This document shows positions 8,828 through 17,677 of a stretch of 64,000 nt of DNA, piece by piece. Under the pieces are notes generated by a model. It worked only from the letters and a program-made list of their open reading frames with translations, was not told the origin of the DNA and searched no databases. The stretch lies in the NCBI RefSeq assembly GCF_014699005.1, contig NZ_JACWZY010000002.1, forward strand, positions 1-64,000. The letters are read 5' to 3'. The position numbers and the translations under genes are program-made. This stretch comes from Spirosoma profusum (GTDB lineage: Bacteria > Bacteroidota > Bacteroidia > Cytophagales > Spirosomataceae). Numbering within the stretch: the stretch's first letter is position 1; every line of letters begins with the position of its first letter.

Positions 8828-8852
8828 GAGTCGTAACTGCCTGATTTTGAGG

Positions 8853-8925
8853 TGGTGATGGACGGAATCGAACCGCCGACACAAGGATTTTCAGTCCTTT
8901 GCTCTACCAACTGAGCTACATCACC
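8853..8925 (-). tRNA. tRNA-Phe (GAA)
   Basis: Reading the minus strand, acceptor arms GGTGATG and CATCACC pair around D arm AGCTCAGTTGGTAGAGC, an anticodon loop CTGAAAA giving anticodon GAA, and the T arm GGCGGTTCGATTCCGTC. The discriminator is A; CCA is not encoded. The 3' end faces the mobilization island, the usual orientation for tRNA-targeted integration. Confidence 0.97.
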
Positions 8926-8954
8926 GCAACGGCGAACCGTTAAAAACGTGGGTG

Positions 8955-8984
8955 CAAAAGTACTGATTCTCTCTCCTTTTGCAA
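8955..8984 (-). promoter_or_regulatory. Putative promoter of tRNA-Phe
   Basis: On the minus strand TACTTTTG (8955-8962) matches the Bacteroidota -7 box TAnnTTTG, with TTG (8982-8984) 19 bp upstream as the -33 element. The box lies 29 bp before the tRNA 5' end. Confidence 0.6.
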
Positions 8985-9066
8985 TACGTTGATTAGAAAA
9001 TTTTGAAAATAAAGTTTAGCTGTCCATATATAACATTGATTGTCAGACACACAAAGCCATACTTAA

Positions 9067-10452
9067 ATGGAGATAGTACAACAATTTTTTTTTATTGCTG
9101 CACTGGCTGTTACCGCCTGGTACATAACCAAACGGGTTCAATTAATCAGTCGTGCGATTAAATTGGGACGGCCTGAAAACCGTTTCGACCATGCTAATGA
9201 ACGCCTGAAAACGATGTTGTTGGTGGCATTTGGTCAGAAAAAGATGTTCACGAATTGGCTGGTGGGTTTAATGCACTTCGTTATCTACGCAGGCTTTCTC
9301 ATCATCAACCTTGAAATTCTTGAGATTATTCTGGATGGTGTATTAGGAACGCATCGGTTGTTTGCGCCTTATATTACGTCTATTTATCCATTCCTGATCA
9401 ATACGTTCGAGATTTTAGCATTTGGTGTTCTTGCGGTTTGCGTGGTGTTTTTATGTCGTCGGTTTGTGGCTAAAGTGAGCCGTTTTCAACCGGAACGCCA
9501 CCGCGAAATGACACGCTGGCCCCGAACGGACGCAGCCATTATTCTGATCGCTGAAATTCTGTTGATGATTGCGTTTCTGACATGGAATGCTTCTGACAGC
9601 GTGCTACGTGATCGAGGTGTCGGTCACTACGTCCATTTGCAGGGTATTGTTCCAGATTTCGTTATTAGCCAATTTCTCAAACCATTGTTTGCCGGATTTA
9701 GCGATATAGGACTGATTGCCTATGAACGTATCGCCTGGTGGGCGCACATTCTGGGAATTATGGCTTTTGCAGTCTACGTAACGTATTCAAAACACCTGCA
9801 CATTGCGCTCGGCTTCCCGAACGTGTATTTCTCCGACCTTCAGCCGAAGGGAGAAATGCAGAACATGCCCGAAATCACGAAGGAAGTTCAATTGGCTCTG
9901 GGATTACCGACCACTACTGCTGCCGACGGTTCTCAGACGAATGACAATGGCCTGCAACCCGGCGTGGATTCGCCCGCTGAAGTTGGCAGATTTGGCGCGA
10001 AAGACGTACAGGACCTGAAATGGATTAATCTGATGAACGCTTATAGCTGTACGGAGTGTGGTCGCTGTACGGCAGCTTGTCCGGCCAATATTACTGGGAA
10101 AAAATTATCGCCCCGCAAAATCATGATGGACACCCGTGACCGGCTTGAAGAAATTCAGCAGGGCTGGAAAGTCAACGGATTTGACTATAAGGACAGTAAA
10201 TCACTATTGAACGATTATATAACAGCCGAAGAACTAAACGCCTGTACTACGTGTCAGGCCTGCATAAACGCCTGCCCGATCAACATCAACCCGTTAGATA
10301 TTATTCTTCAGCTACGTCGCTATAGGGTTATGGAGGAATCGCAGGCACCAGCGTCCTGGAACGCAATGTTCAGTAATATCGAAAATAACATGGCTCCCTG
10401 GAAATTCTCCCCCAGCGACCGGTTTAACTGGGCCGAACAAGTTAATCAATAG
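9067..10452 (+). CDS. Membrane-bound iron-sulfur protein, HdrC/GlpC-like with NarI-like domain
   Basis: A 461-residue electron-transfer protein. The first 250 residues hold about five hydrophobic segments, with a cytochrome-like membrane domain. The C-terminal part carries two 4Fe-4S motifs, C328-x2-C331-x2-C334-x3-C338-P and C393-x2-C396-x2-C399-x3-C403-P. This architecture passes electrons between the quinone pool and a soluble Cys-rich partner. That partner is probably the next gene, 55 bp downstream, whose CCG-type domain is fused to such subunits in other lineages. The source of electrons is not visible; no lactate- or glycerol-3-phosphate-oxidising flavoprotein lies nearby. Confidence 0.85.
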   Translation: MEIVQQFFFIAALAVTAWYITKRVQLISRAIKLGRPENRFDHANERLKTMLLVAFGQKKMFTNWLVGLMHFVIYAGFLIINLEILEIILDGVLGTHRLFAPYITSIYPFLINTFEILAFGVLAVCVVFLCRRFVAKVSRFQPERHREMTRWPRTDAAIILIAEILLMIAFLTWNASDSVLRDRGVGHYVHLQGIVPDFVISQFLKPLFAGFSDIGLIAYERIAWWAHILGIMAFAVYVTYSKHLHIALGFPNVYFSDLQPKGEMQNMPEITKEVQLALGLPTTTAADGSQTNDNGLQPGVDSPAEVGRFGAKDVQDLKWINLMNAYSCTECGRCTAACPANITGKKLSPRKIMMDTRDRLEEIQQGWKVNGFDYKDSKSLLNDYITAEELNACTTCQACINACPININPLDIILQLRRYRVMEESQAPASWNAMFSNIENNMAPWKFSPSDRFNWAEQVNQ

Positions 10453-10507
10453 AATTGTAAAGTTGGCTGACATGTTCACAAACTCTACAACCTTACAACT
10501 TTTCAAA

Positions 10508-11308
10508 ATGACAACAGAAACTAATTATAAAGTGCCGACAATGGCCGATATGACTGCCGCAGGTGAAGAACCGGAAATTTTATTCTGGGTCGGCTGCGCG
10601 GGTTCGTTCGATGATCGGTACAAACGCGTAACAATAGCTTTCGTCCGAATTCTGAATCATGTAGGTATCAAGTTTGCTGTACTAGGGCAGGAAGAAGCTT
10701 GTACGGGCGATCCAGCACGTAGAGCGGGAAATGAATTCCTGTTTCAAATGCAGGCCGTGTCAAATATTCAGGTACTAAATGGTTACAACGTAAAGAAAAT
10801 TGTGACGGCTTGCCCACACTGTTTCAATACGTTAAAAAACGAATATCCCGAGCTGGGCGGCAATTACGACGTAGTACACCACTCTCAATTCTTGCAGGAG
10901 TTAATCAATCAGGGACGTATCAAAGTAAAAGACGGTCAGCCTTTCAAAGGGCGACGTATTACGTTTCATGATTCGTGCTATCTAGGTCGGGCGAATAAGG
11001 TTTACGAAGCCCCACGCGACGTATTAGCCGCTTTGGACGCAGATTTAGTTGAAATGAAACGTAGCAAAGCCAATGGACTTTGCTGTGGAGCCGGGGGCGG
11101 TCAATATTTTAAAGAGCCAGAACCCGGTAAAAAAGACGTGAACGTAGAAAGAGTTGAAGAAGCGCTTGGTACCGGCGCTGATACCATTGCTGTGGCCTGT
11201 CCGTTTTGCATGACCATGATGTCAGACGGCGTTAAAAACAAGAATAAAGAAGATAGTGTTCGGGTTTTCGACATATCGGAACTCATCGCGCAGGCAGAGG
11301 GGTTGTGA
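10508..11308 (+). CDS. CCG-domain iron-sulfur oxidoreductase, HdrB/LutA-like
   Basis: A 266-residue soluble protein with two cysteine-rich CCG modules: GCAGSFDDRY with VTACPHCFN in the first half, and CCGAGGGQYFKE with VACPFCMTM in the second. Such domains bind an iron-sulfur centre in HdrB, GlpC and LutA. I start at the ATG at 10508 (MTTETNYKVP). The frame extends to a TTG at 10463, but those 15 codons lie in an intergenic repeat of the type CTACAACCTTACAACTTTT. It follows the HdrC-like gene in the same direction, so the two probably form one complex at the membrane. Confidence 0.85.
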   Translation: MTTETNYKVPTMADMTAAGEEPEILFWVGCAGSFDDRYKRVTIAFVRILNHVGIKFAVLGQEEACTGDPARRAGNEFLFQMQAVSNIQVLNGYNVKKIVTACPHCFNTLKNEYPELGGNYDVVHHSQFLQELINQGRIKVKDGQPFKGRRITFHDSCYLGRANKVYEAPRDVLAALDADLVEMKRSKANGLCCGAGGGQYFKEPEPGKKDVNVERVEEALGTGADTIAVACPFCMTMMSDGVKNKNKEDSVRVFDISELIAQAEGL

Positions 11309-11314
11309 GAATAG

Positions 11315-11384
11315 TGAAAAATGGATAATGAAGAATGAATAATTTCATCTAACGCATTGTTCATTGTTCATTATCCATTTTTCA
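11315..11384. repeat. 18-bp-arm inverted repeat
   Basis: Arms TGAAAAATGGATAATGAA at 11315-11332 and its exact complement at 11367-11384. It stands between the iron-sulfur pair and the next gene, ending 8 bp before the ATG at 11393. It can act as a hairpin that ends the upstream transcript or shields the downstream start. Confidence 0.7.
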
Positions 11385-11392
11385 TTAAATCT

Positions 11393-11890
11393 ATGTACGT
11401 TGATTTTGACAAATTGTCGGATAATGCCCGGATTTGGGTGTATCAGGCTGACAGACCGCTGGCAGACACTGAAGTGAAAACGGTTGAGGAGTTGCTAAAA
11501 CCGGCGTTAAGCCAATGGGCAGCTCACGGTCAGCCATTACTGGCATCAGTAAATGTGAGCGAAAATCGGTTTGTTGTGATTGGCCTCGATGAGGAATATA
11601 GTTTACCTAGTGGCTGCTCCATTGATGATTCCGTTCGAACGCTACGTAACGTAGGGCAACAACTTGGCGTCGATTTCTTTGATCGGTCGGCGGCTGTCCA
11701 ATTGACAGATGAATCTGTCGTTACAATTTCCTTGCCAGCTATAAAAAACGCCGTTGTTGATGGACAATTGACGCCTGATACGTTCGTATTCAATACGTTA
11801 GTAAAAACGAAGGCCGAATTTTTGACAAATTGGCGGATTCGAGCGGCCAACTCCTGGTTAAGCCGATATTTCAAACAGGCAGTCGTTTAG
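11393..11890 (+). CDS. Conserved hypothetical protein, 165 residues
   Basis: Starts at the ATG at 11393 (MYVDFDKLSDNARIWVYQAD); the open frame begins earlier inside a hairpin repeat. It is soluble, with no signal peptide, and has regular alternation of strands and helices (RFVVIGLDEE, GCSIDDSVRTLRNVGQQLG, FVFNTLVKTKAEFLTNW). Proteins like this occur widely in Cytophagales, sometimes misnamed as ABC transporter ATPase; there is no Walker motif here to support that name. A strong hairpin follows the stop, so it is probably monocistronic or last in its operon. Confidence 0.75.
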   Translation: MYVDFDKLSDNARIWVYQADRPLADTEVKTVEELLKPALSQWAAHGQPLLASVNVSENRFVVIGLDEEYSLPSGCSIDDSVRTLRNVGQQLGVDFFDRSAAVQLTDESVVTISLPAIKNAVVDGQLTPDTFVFNTLVKTKAEFLTNWRIRAANSWLSRYFKQAVV

Positions 11891-11911
11891 ACGGGCCATT
11901 AGCTAAAATTT

Positions 11912-11951
11912 GCCGGTCAGGTGCTTCTAATTGCAGGAGCACCTGACCGGC
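11912..11951 (+). terminator. Hairpin terminator
   Basis: Arms GCCGGTCAGGTGCT (11912-11925) and AGCACCTGACCGGC (11938-11951) around a 12-base loop, followed by CTTTCTAGTT, 22 bp after the stop of the hypothetical gene. Confidence 0.8.
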
Positions 11952-12131
11952 TTTCTAGTTATAGGCTAACATGCTCACTGCCAAATCGTCAGAATAAACG
12001 ATTTTAAACCTTCTTTTTACACAAAGGATTAATTTTTGCTTAGAGTTTTATAAAACTCAGCGGTTTGGTTCGGGTAATTATCGAATTCGTTGAGGATTGC
12101 CATCAGGAAACGGCAATTAACTCTTACTTTT

Positions 12132-12842
12132 ATGGCGACTATTCCAGCAGTTATGTCAGACACGCCAACTCGCGACGACCGGGACCGCACCGGCGGACCG
12201 GCCGAACCGGACCAATTCTTACCCGAGGGCGATTCTATAGAACAGCCTTCGGAAGATACCCCTGCCCGCCGGTATACGGAAGAGCAGAAATATCAGGTAT
12301 TCAACAAGGAGTTTATGCCCCACATCGACTCCATGTATAATTTCGCTTTTCGCTTAACGATGGACGAGGATGATGCCAACGACCTCGTTCAAGATACGTA
12401 TTTAAAAGCGTTTAGGTTCATTTCGTCCTTTGAGCAAGGAACTAACGCAAAAGCATGGCTGTTTCGGATTCTGAAGAACAGCTTTATCAACGATTACCGT
12501 AAGAAAAGCAAAGAACCAGCTAAAGTCGATTACCAGGACGTAGAGACGACCTATAACTCGGAAGACGCTGAATCAGAGCATACGGTTGATCTGCGGGCCG
12601 AATCCGTTTCGGATTTAATCGGAGATGAAGTAGCAAATGCTTTGAACTCACTACCAGTCGATTTCCGGACCGTTATTATCCTTTGCGACATTGAAGGATT
12701 TACGTATGAGGAAATGGCAAAAATTCTGGATATTCCAATCGGTACAGTACGTTCCCGATTACACCGCGCACGTAATCTATTGAAAGAAAAATTGCGTGAT
12801 TATGCATCTTCGATGGGATATAAAGAAGAAAATGAAGAATAA
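12132..12842 (+). CDS. ECF-type RNA polymerase sigma factor
   Basis: An alternative sigma factor of about 236 residues. Region 2 is seen in MYNFAFRLTMDEDDANDLVQDTYLKAF with the core-binding helix, followed by GTNAKAWLFRILKNSFINDYRK. Region 4 is seen in LPVDFRTVIILCDIEGFTYEEMA and the recognition helix IPIGTVRSRLHRARNLLKEKL. The N-terminal 40 residues are acidic, proline-rich and unstructured. The ATG at 12132 is the first in frame; the one at 12153 (MSDTPTRDD) is an alternative. The gene is followed after 81 bp by a small cysteine-rich protein of anti-sigma type, the usual pairing for stress-responsive sigma factors. Confidence 0.93.
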   Translation: MATIPAVMSDTPTRDDRDRTGGPAEPDQFLPEGDSIEQPSEDTPARRYTEEQKYQVFNKEFMPHIDSMYNFAFRLTMDEDDANDLVQDTYLKAFRFISSFEQGTNAKAWLFRILKNSFINDYRKKSKEPAKVDYQDVETTYNSEDAESEHTVDLRAESVSDLIGDEVANALNSLPVDFRTVIILCDIEGFTYEEMAKILDIPIGTVRSRLHRARNLLKEKLRDYASSMGYKEENEE

Positions 12843-12923
12843 ACCGAACTTTTTCTAAGTCTTTTTTGGTTCTGCACATAACTTAATGGTATTATTATTC
12901 TTGGAATAAATTAAATTTTTCCA

Positions 12924-13214
12924 ATGCAAACCTCGTTGCCAACGTCATCTTCATCCAGTGCCAGGCCTGAGATGAAAGAGCATTGCAGTCACAGTGCAGA
13001 CTGCTTGAAGATGATTCAATTGATTCTGGATGGAGAAGCTACTGAACAGGAGCTTGCTCGGGTGAAAGCAAATCTGGAGTCCTGTAAACCATGTATCGAG
13101 ATGTATCATCTCGAAAAAGAAGTGAAAGAGTTACTGACTAAACGAATTGAAAAACGGTGCTGCCCTGAGCAGCTGGTGGCAACGATTAAATCTCGTATTC
13201 TGAGTTTTAGTTAA
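12924..13214 (+). CDS. Small cysteine-rich anti-sigma factor
   Basis: A 96-residue soluble protein. HCSHSADC and LESCKPCIEMYH frame a helical segment (MIQLILDGEATEQELARVKANL), the arrangement of zinc-binding anti-sigma domains of the RsrA/ZAS kind, in which a His and three Cys hold zinc and redox stress releases the sigma factor. A further CC pair stands near the end (EKRCCPEQL). It lies 81 bp after the ECF sigma gene in the same direction and is probably its direct antagonist. No membrane segment is present, so it should act in the cytoplasm. Confidence 0.83.
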   Translation: MQTSLPTSSSSSARPEMKEHCSHSADCLKMIQLILDGEATEQELARVKANLESCKPCIEMYHLEKEVKELLTKRIEKRCCPEQLVATIKSRILSFS

Positions 13215-13228
13215 TAGGAATTTCTCCG

Positions 13229-13277
13229 ATTGGGGTAATTAAGGAATGCTTCAGGAAGCGGCCTTAATTACCCCAAT
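13229..13277 (+). terminator. Hairpin terminator
   Basis: Perfect 16-bp arms, 13229-13244 (ATTGGGGTAATTAAGG) and 13262-13277, 17-base loop, followed by TAATTTTAAAA. It ends the sigma/anti-sigma transcript. Confidence 0.8.
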
Positions 13278-13309
13278 TAATTTTAAAAAGTTGTAGTTGA
13301 TTACGTTAG

Positions 13310-13945
13310 TTGTCAGCTTATTACGACGAACAAACCAATCATAACTTGGACGGCAAACTTATTATTTTTTCAGCCCCTTCTGGGTCGGGTAAAACCACCA
13401 TCGTTAAGCATCTGCTGGCCGAGAACACCAATCTCGGCTTTTCCATTTCGGCCTGCACCCGCGACCGGCGGGGGCGTAGTGAAGAAAACGGAAAAGATTA
13501 TTATTTTCTGACACCCGAAGAATTCAAAAATAGGATCGACAAGAACGAATTTGTTGAGTGGGAGGAAGTCTATACCGGTGCTTTTTACGGAACACTTAAG
13601 GCTGAAATTCAGCGCGTTTGGGATAGCGGTAAACACGTACTGTTCGATGTAGACGTTCAGGGTGGCCTGAAGCTGAAGAATTTTTACGGCGATAAGGCAT
13701 TAGCCGTGTTTGTGAAAGTTCCCGACGAGGAAACGTTACGTCAGCGCCTGATTGGGCGTGGTTCTGAAACCGAAGAAAGCCTGTCACGACGGTTGTTTAA
13801 AGTTCACTTTGAAATGAGTTTTCAGGACCAATTCGATGTGATCCTGATGAACGACGATCTCGATACGTCTTTACAGAAAGCTCAAAAACTGGTCGATGAT
13901 TTCGTAAACGAAAACAAAACCCCCGCAAAAGGAACGGTAATTTAG
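13310..13945 (+). CDS. gmk: Guanylate kinase
   Basis: Phosphorylates GMP to GDP with ATP. The P-loop APSGSGKTT lies near the N-terminus, and the GMP-binding part includes [21 protein letters not shown] and [16 protein letters not shown]. The lid [17 protein letters not shown] is intact, and the length (about 211) is normal. There is no ATG in any frame between the upstream stop (TAG at 13307) and the P-loop, so translation must begin at a TTG, either 13310 or 13346 ([12 protein letters not shown] in frame). It is followed by nadD after 64 bp in the same direction. Confidence 0.95.
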   Translation: MSAYYDEQTNHNLDGKLIIFSAPSGSGKTTIVKHLLAENTNLGFSISACTRDRRGRSEENGKDYYFLTPEEFKNRIDKNEFVEWEEVYTGAFYGTLKAEIQRVWDSGKHVLFDVDVQGGLKLKNFYGDKALAVFVKVPDEETLRQRLIGRGSETEESLSRRLFKVHFEMSFQDQFDVILMNDDLDTSLQKAQKLVDDFVNENKTPAKGTVI

Positions 13946-14009
13946 AAGTTCAGAACGCGTTAGTCCCAGCGGCCAACGGCAGCGCGACCTATAACATTAA
14001 AACGCAATA

Positions 14010-14582
14010 ATGAATATTGGCTTATTCTTCGGTTCCTTCAATCCTATCCACGTGGGGCACCTGATTATTGCCAACACAATGGCTACGACTACCGACCTGC
14101 AACAGGTATGGTTTGTCGTGTCGCCCCAAAACCCGTTTAAGAAAACGAAAAGCCTGCTGCACGAATTCGACCGACTCGACATGGTCGAACGAGCCATTGC
14201 TGATAACAGCCGCCTGAAAGCCACGAATATTGAGTTTTCGATGCCGAAACCGAGCTATACCATCGATACGTTGGTGCGGCTGAGTGAAAAGTATCCCCAG
14301 CATACCTTCCGGCTGATCATGGGCGAAGACAATCTGGAGCAGTTTGCCAACTGGAAGAATTACGATAAGATCCTGGAATTTTACGGCCTCTACGTTTACC
14401 CTCGCCCTAAAAGCAAAGAAAGCCCGTTCAAAACCCATCCTAACGTCCGCCTGGTCGAAGCGCCCTTGCTCGATATTTCTGCTACGTTCATCCGCGATAG
14501 CATCCGTGCTAATCGGTCAATACGTTATATGGTCCCCGACGTAGTGGAAGAAATGATTGAGCGGAAGAAGTTTTACGTGTAG
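14010..14582 (+). CDS. nadD: Nicotinate-nucleotide adenylyltransferase
   Basis: Forms deamido-NAD from nicotinate mononucleotide and ATP, the penultimate step of NAD synthesis. The nucleotidyltransferase signature GLFFGSFNPIHVGHLIIA opens the protein, and LLDISATFIRDSI near the C-terminus is the second conserved motif (normally ISSTxIR). The length of 190 residues is standard. It lies 64 bp downstream of gmk, so the two nucleotide enzymes probably share a transcript that ends in a 20-bp-arm hairpin just after the stop. Confidence 0.96.
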   Translation: MNIGLFFGSFNPIHVGHLIIANTMATTTDLQQVWFVVSPQNPFKKTKSLLHEFDRLDMVERAIADNSRLKATNIEFSMPKPSYTIDTLVRLSEKYPQHTFRLIMGEDNLEQFANWKNYDKILEFYGLYVYPRPKSKESPFKTHPNVRLVEAPLLDISATFIRDSIRANRSIRYMVPDVVEEMIERKKFYV

Positions 14583-14588
14583 CGCATG

Positions 14589-14646
14589 CGTAATGCGGCT
14601 GGAAAGCCGCAGTTTCTACATACTATGGCTTTCCAGCCGCATTACG
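14589..14646. terminator. Bidirectional hairpin terminator
   Basis: Perfect 20-bp arms at 14589-14608 and 14627-14646 (CGTAATGCGGCTGGAAAGCC and complement) around an 18-base loop. It stands between the convergent nadD and lipoprotein genes and overlaps the last codons of the latter. Confidence 0.8.
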
Positions 14647-15037
14647 GAATTCCGTTCTGATACGTTATTTCCGTCGCTAAACCAATCGCGCTCATACGTA
14701 TCGCAACGGAGCGACTTTGAGATTTAGCGCCGGGTTTGTCGCACTGAGGGCCTTTCTCTAGAAAGTAAACGTAGAACTTCTGGTTGCGATCTTCAATCTG
14801 GTTTACATCCGGCCGACCGAGCAGTTCACCAATTGTGTTTGCTGACTTGCCCTTCAGATTTTGACTTTCAGCTTTAAAATCGGCCAGCAACGTAGCACGA
14901 ACGCCGTTACAACCACCCCGGTCAGATCGCCATTTTTTCAGGTTGAGTTTTCCGAACGTATCGGGGGCCGAACTACAAGATAGATTTATCCAAAGAAAGC
15001 AAATAGCAACCAAAAGTATCAGAGGCCGAACGAGCAT
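14642..15037 (-). CDS. Small lipoprotein of unknown function
   Basis: About 131 residues starting at the ATG at 15037 (MLVRPLILLVAICF). The following LSCSS gives a lipoprotein cleavage site with the lipidated Cys at about residue 21. The mature part contains GELLGRPDVNQIEDRNQKFY, which resembles the small SmpA/BamE-like fold used by several bacterial lipoproteins, but that match is loose. The open frame extends to 15082, but those residues translate a GAGCGAAAGAGTGAA-type intergenic repeat. It lies just downstream of an M28 peptidase gene in the same direction, probably cotranscribed. Confidence 0.72.
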   Translation of the reverse strand: MLVRPLILLVAICFLWINLSCSSAPDTFGKLNLKKWRSDRGGCNGVRATLLADFKAESQNLKGKSANTIGELLGRPDVNQIEDRNQKFYVYFLEKGPQCDKPGAKSQSRSVAIRMSAIGLATEITYQNGIP

Positions 15038-15078
15038 TGCGCTCTTTCGCTCTTTCACCCTTTCATTCTTTGGCTCGC

Positions 15079-16101
15079 TCATTGCTCGTTATAAAGTACC
15101 TGCAACAACGTTTGCCCCACAGCTTTGAGCGTTCCCCGGTCAATGTTGCTCATGTCATCTTCGGCTGTATGCCAGCCTGGAAAGAAACCGCCGGTGCCAA
15201 TATTTGTATGGATAATGTCAATCATCGGAATTTTGGCGATCGTGTTTGGGGCCAGATGGTCGTCAGTTATCTGACCACCCGGTGCATCGACAAAATACTG
15301 GCTAAAACCCAGCCGACTGGCCATTTGCCAGACGTTATCAACAATCGATGGAGCGTATTGCATCGAAATTCCTTCTTTTGTGAACGTAGCACCTTTGGCA
15401 CCAACCATATCCAGCAGGATGCCGTAATAGGCAGAATAGCCAGGTTTATGCGGATTTTTTGCCCAATGGCGAGATCCCAAACAGAAACCAATGTAATCGA
15501 ATTGATTACCGGTTGCCTGTTCATAATCGCCGGAAGCTTTGTCACCATTACCCCAGTCTTCAGCGTCGAAGAAAATAATATCGATACCCACCGTCGGCTT
15601 CTGGCTGCTTTGCTGAATGGTACGTGCCAGTTCGAGCAAAACACCCACACCACTGGCTCCATCATTTGCTGCGGTAACGGGTTTCTTCTGATCCGCTTTA
15701 TCAGGGTCGTGATCGGCGAAAGGCCGGGAATCCCAGTGCGATGCCAGCACGATACGTCTGGTTGCTTTTGGGTTAATGCTGCCAATAATATTTCGGGCAT
15801 TCAGTCTCTTCCCGTCCCACGTATTACCAACGAACGGCTGCTCGGTCACTTCACAGCCGAACTGCTTGAGTTTAGCCGCCAGATAATTTCCCGTTTGTAC
15901 ATGAGCAGGTGTGTTGGGCACCCGTGGACCAAACTTTACCTGACGGTCAATATACGCATAGGCCGAGTCGGCGTTAAAAGCCGGGGCCGAAACCGCATTG
16001 GTTTGTTCGGTTGTTTGTGTGCCGTCGGTATTTTTTGGTTTCTCTTTGCAGGAGCCAACCGATAGGGCAAGGGCAAAAAGGAAAATAGTGTATTTGGTCA
16101 T
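15079..16101 (-). CDS. M28-family lipoprotein, peptidase or glutaminyl cyclase-like
   Basis: A 340-residue secreted zinc enzyme. A signal peptide ends in LSVGSCKEK, a lipobox with Cys18. Zinc ligands of the M28 fold are visible: H in ASHWDSRP, D in TAANDGASG, E in FFDAEDWG, D in a later strand near PGGQITDDH, and the final H in FFPGWHTAEDD. The spacing and the motifs DSRPF and DAEDWG fit glutaminyl-peptide cyclotransferases as well as aminopeptidases, so the activity is uncertain. It probably faces the periplasm. The small lipoprotein gene follows in the same direction. Confidence 0.9.
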   Translation of the reverse strand: MTKYTIFLFALALSVGSCKEKPKNTDGTQTTEQTNAVSAPAFNADSAYAYIDRQVKFGPRVPNTPAHVQTGNYLAAKLKQFGCEVTEQPFVGNTWDGKRLNARNIIGSINPKATRRIVLASHWDSRPFADHDPDKADQKKPVTAANDGASGVGVLLELARTIQQSSQKPTVGIDIIFFDAEDWGNGDKASGDYEQATGNQFDYIGFCLGSRHWAKNPHKPGYSAYYGILLDMVGAKGATFTKEGISMQYAPSIVDNVWQMASRLGFSQYFVDAPGGQITDDHLAPNTIAKIPMIDIIHTNIGTGGFFPGWHTAEDDMSNIDRGTLKAVGQTLLQVLYNEQ

Positions 16102-16174
16102 GTTTTGTTTGAATGCAAACTAGTGTTTGCTACGTAACTTCTTGCCTAAAACAACCTATTGTAAGGCCTAACTC

Positions 16175-17677
16175 TTACTCTTCATACGCCCAGTCTATCT
16201 GGTGTTTCATGTCCTTGATCGCCAGCCCCTGCGCTTTGAAGTATGAACGAATCTGGTCAACCTTGTCGTATTGACGCTGCTCTTTGTATTCCCGATAAAG
16301 CGTCAGTAAACCTTCCAGAACGGGCTGATTTGATGTGCCTTCTTCTAACAGCCCTAGTACGTCCTGCATGAACGTAACGAACGACTCTTTCAGCAACGTA
16401 AAGGCTTCTTCGCCAAGCGCCGATGCCTGAAGTTGGTTTAGGTAAAGCATATTCACGTATTTCAGCAATGTAAATAACTGAGCAATGCCGACAGCTGTAT
16501 TCAGGTCGTCGTTCATTGCCTCATAGAACTGCTGAACCGCCTGCCGAATATCGTTTTGTTTAGCTTCGTCGGGCTCACCATCGCTCGGCGAATCCACGCT
16601 GGACTGATACGTCATTTCTTTGATGATACGTAGTCCGTTGGCCAGGCGTCGATAGCCTTTCTGAGCCGCTTTGAGCGCATCGTTCGAGAAATCGAGCGTA
16701 CTACGGTAGTGCGACTGGAGCATGAAGAAACGTACCGTCATGGGGCTGTATGCCTGATCAAGGAGGGGATGATTGCCCGAAAACAACTCGGCTGGCAAAA
16801 ACGAATTTCCCAACGATTTCGACATTTTTTGGCCATTGACAGTCAGCATGTTCGAATGCATCCAGTAACGTACTGGATCGTGGCCAGTCAAACCATCGCC
16901 TTGTGCGATTTCGCATTCGTGATGGGGGAATTTCAGGTCCATCCCACCACCGTGAATGTCGAATTGCTTACCCAGATATTTGGTACTCATGCAGGAGCAC
17001 TCTAAGTGCCAGCCAGGAAAACCTTCACCCCAGGGCGAATTCCAGCGCATGATGTGTTCCGGTGAAGCCCGTTTCCAGATGGCAAAATCGAGTGGATTGC
17101 GTTTTTCCGACTGGCCGTCCAATTCGCGGGTTTCGTTTAGCAGATCGTCCAGAATTCGGCCCGATAGTTTGCCATAGTTGCCTCCGCGTTGATTGTAGGT
17201 CTCAATATCAAAATAAACCGATCCGTTCGATTCATAAGCCAGTTCCTTGGCCAGTAGCGTCTGAACAGCTTCAATCTGTTCGACCATGTGACCCGTAGCG
17301 GTTGGTTCAATACTCGGAGGCCGGGTGTTGAACTGCGCCATTACGTTGTGAAAATCGTTGGTAAAGCGTTGCACGATTTCCATCGGCTCCACTTTCTCCA
17401 GCTTGGCCATTCGCCCGATTTTATCTTCGCCTTCGTCGCCATCACCAACCAGGTGGCCTACATCGGTCAGGTTGCGAACGTAGCGAACTTTGTAGCCAAT
17501 GAAAGTCAGATAGCGATAGAGCGTATCGAACGTCAGAAACGTGCGGACATTACCCAAATGGACGTAGTTATAAACGGTTGGTCCGCAGACGTACATGCCT
17601 ACGTAAGGCGGATTCAGCGGTTCAAACAGTTCTTTTTTGCGGGAAAGCGTATTATATAAATGAAGCGGTTGTGTCAT
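16175..17677 (-). CDS. cysS: Cysteinyl-tRNA synthetase
   Basis: Charges tRNA-Cys. It has a class I synthetase core with the HIGH-type sequence HLGN ([16 protein letters not shown]), the zinc-site [21 protein letters not shown] and [10 protein letters not shown], and the signature [11 protein letters not shown]. At 500 residues it is a normal length. The start overlaps the end of the upstream acetyltransferase gene by 4 bp, indicating translational coupling. Confidence 0.97.
   Translation of the reverse strand: MTQPLHLYNTLSRKKELFEPLNPPYVGMYVCGPTVYNYVHLGNVRTFLTFDTLYRYLTFIGYKVRYVRNLTDVGHLVGDGDEGEDKIGRMAKLEKVEPMEIVQRFTNDFHNVMAQFNTRPPSIEPTATGHMVEQIEAVQTLLAKELAYESNGSVYFDIETYNQRGGNYGKLSGRILDDLLNETRELDGQSEKRNPLDFAIWKRASPEHIMRWNSPWGEGFPGWHLECSCMSTKYLGKQFDIHGGGMDLKFPHHECEIAQGDGLTGHDPVRYWMHSNMLTVNGQKMSKSLGNSFLPAELFSGNHPLLDQAYSPMTVRFFMLQSHYRSTLDFSNDALKAAQKGYRRLANGLRIIKEMTYQSSVDSPSDGEPDEAKQNDIRQAVQQFYEAMNDDLNTAVGIAQLFTLLKYVNMLYLNQLQASALGEEAFTLLKESFVTFMQDVLGLLEEGTSNQPVLEGLLTLYREYKEQRQYDKVDQIRSYFKAQGLAIKDMKHQIDWAYEE

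Noticed and set aside
1-8852. Second copy of the tRNA-Phe 3' end (att site) in the left island
   Set aside because: I looked for GGTGATGGACGG-like sequence and found none in the window.
10463-10507. TTG start for the CCG-domain protein
   Set aside because: The added codons lie in an intergenic repeat; a normal ATG is at 10508.
15038-15082. Longer N-terminus for the small lipoprotein
   Set aside because: It translates a family B-type repeat and would bury the signal peptide.
15037-16065. 342-residue open frame on the plus strand opposite the M28 gene
   Set aside because: It is the shadow of a clear M28 enzyme with lipobox and zinc ligands on the other strand.
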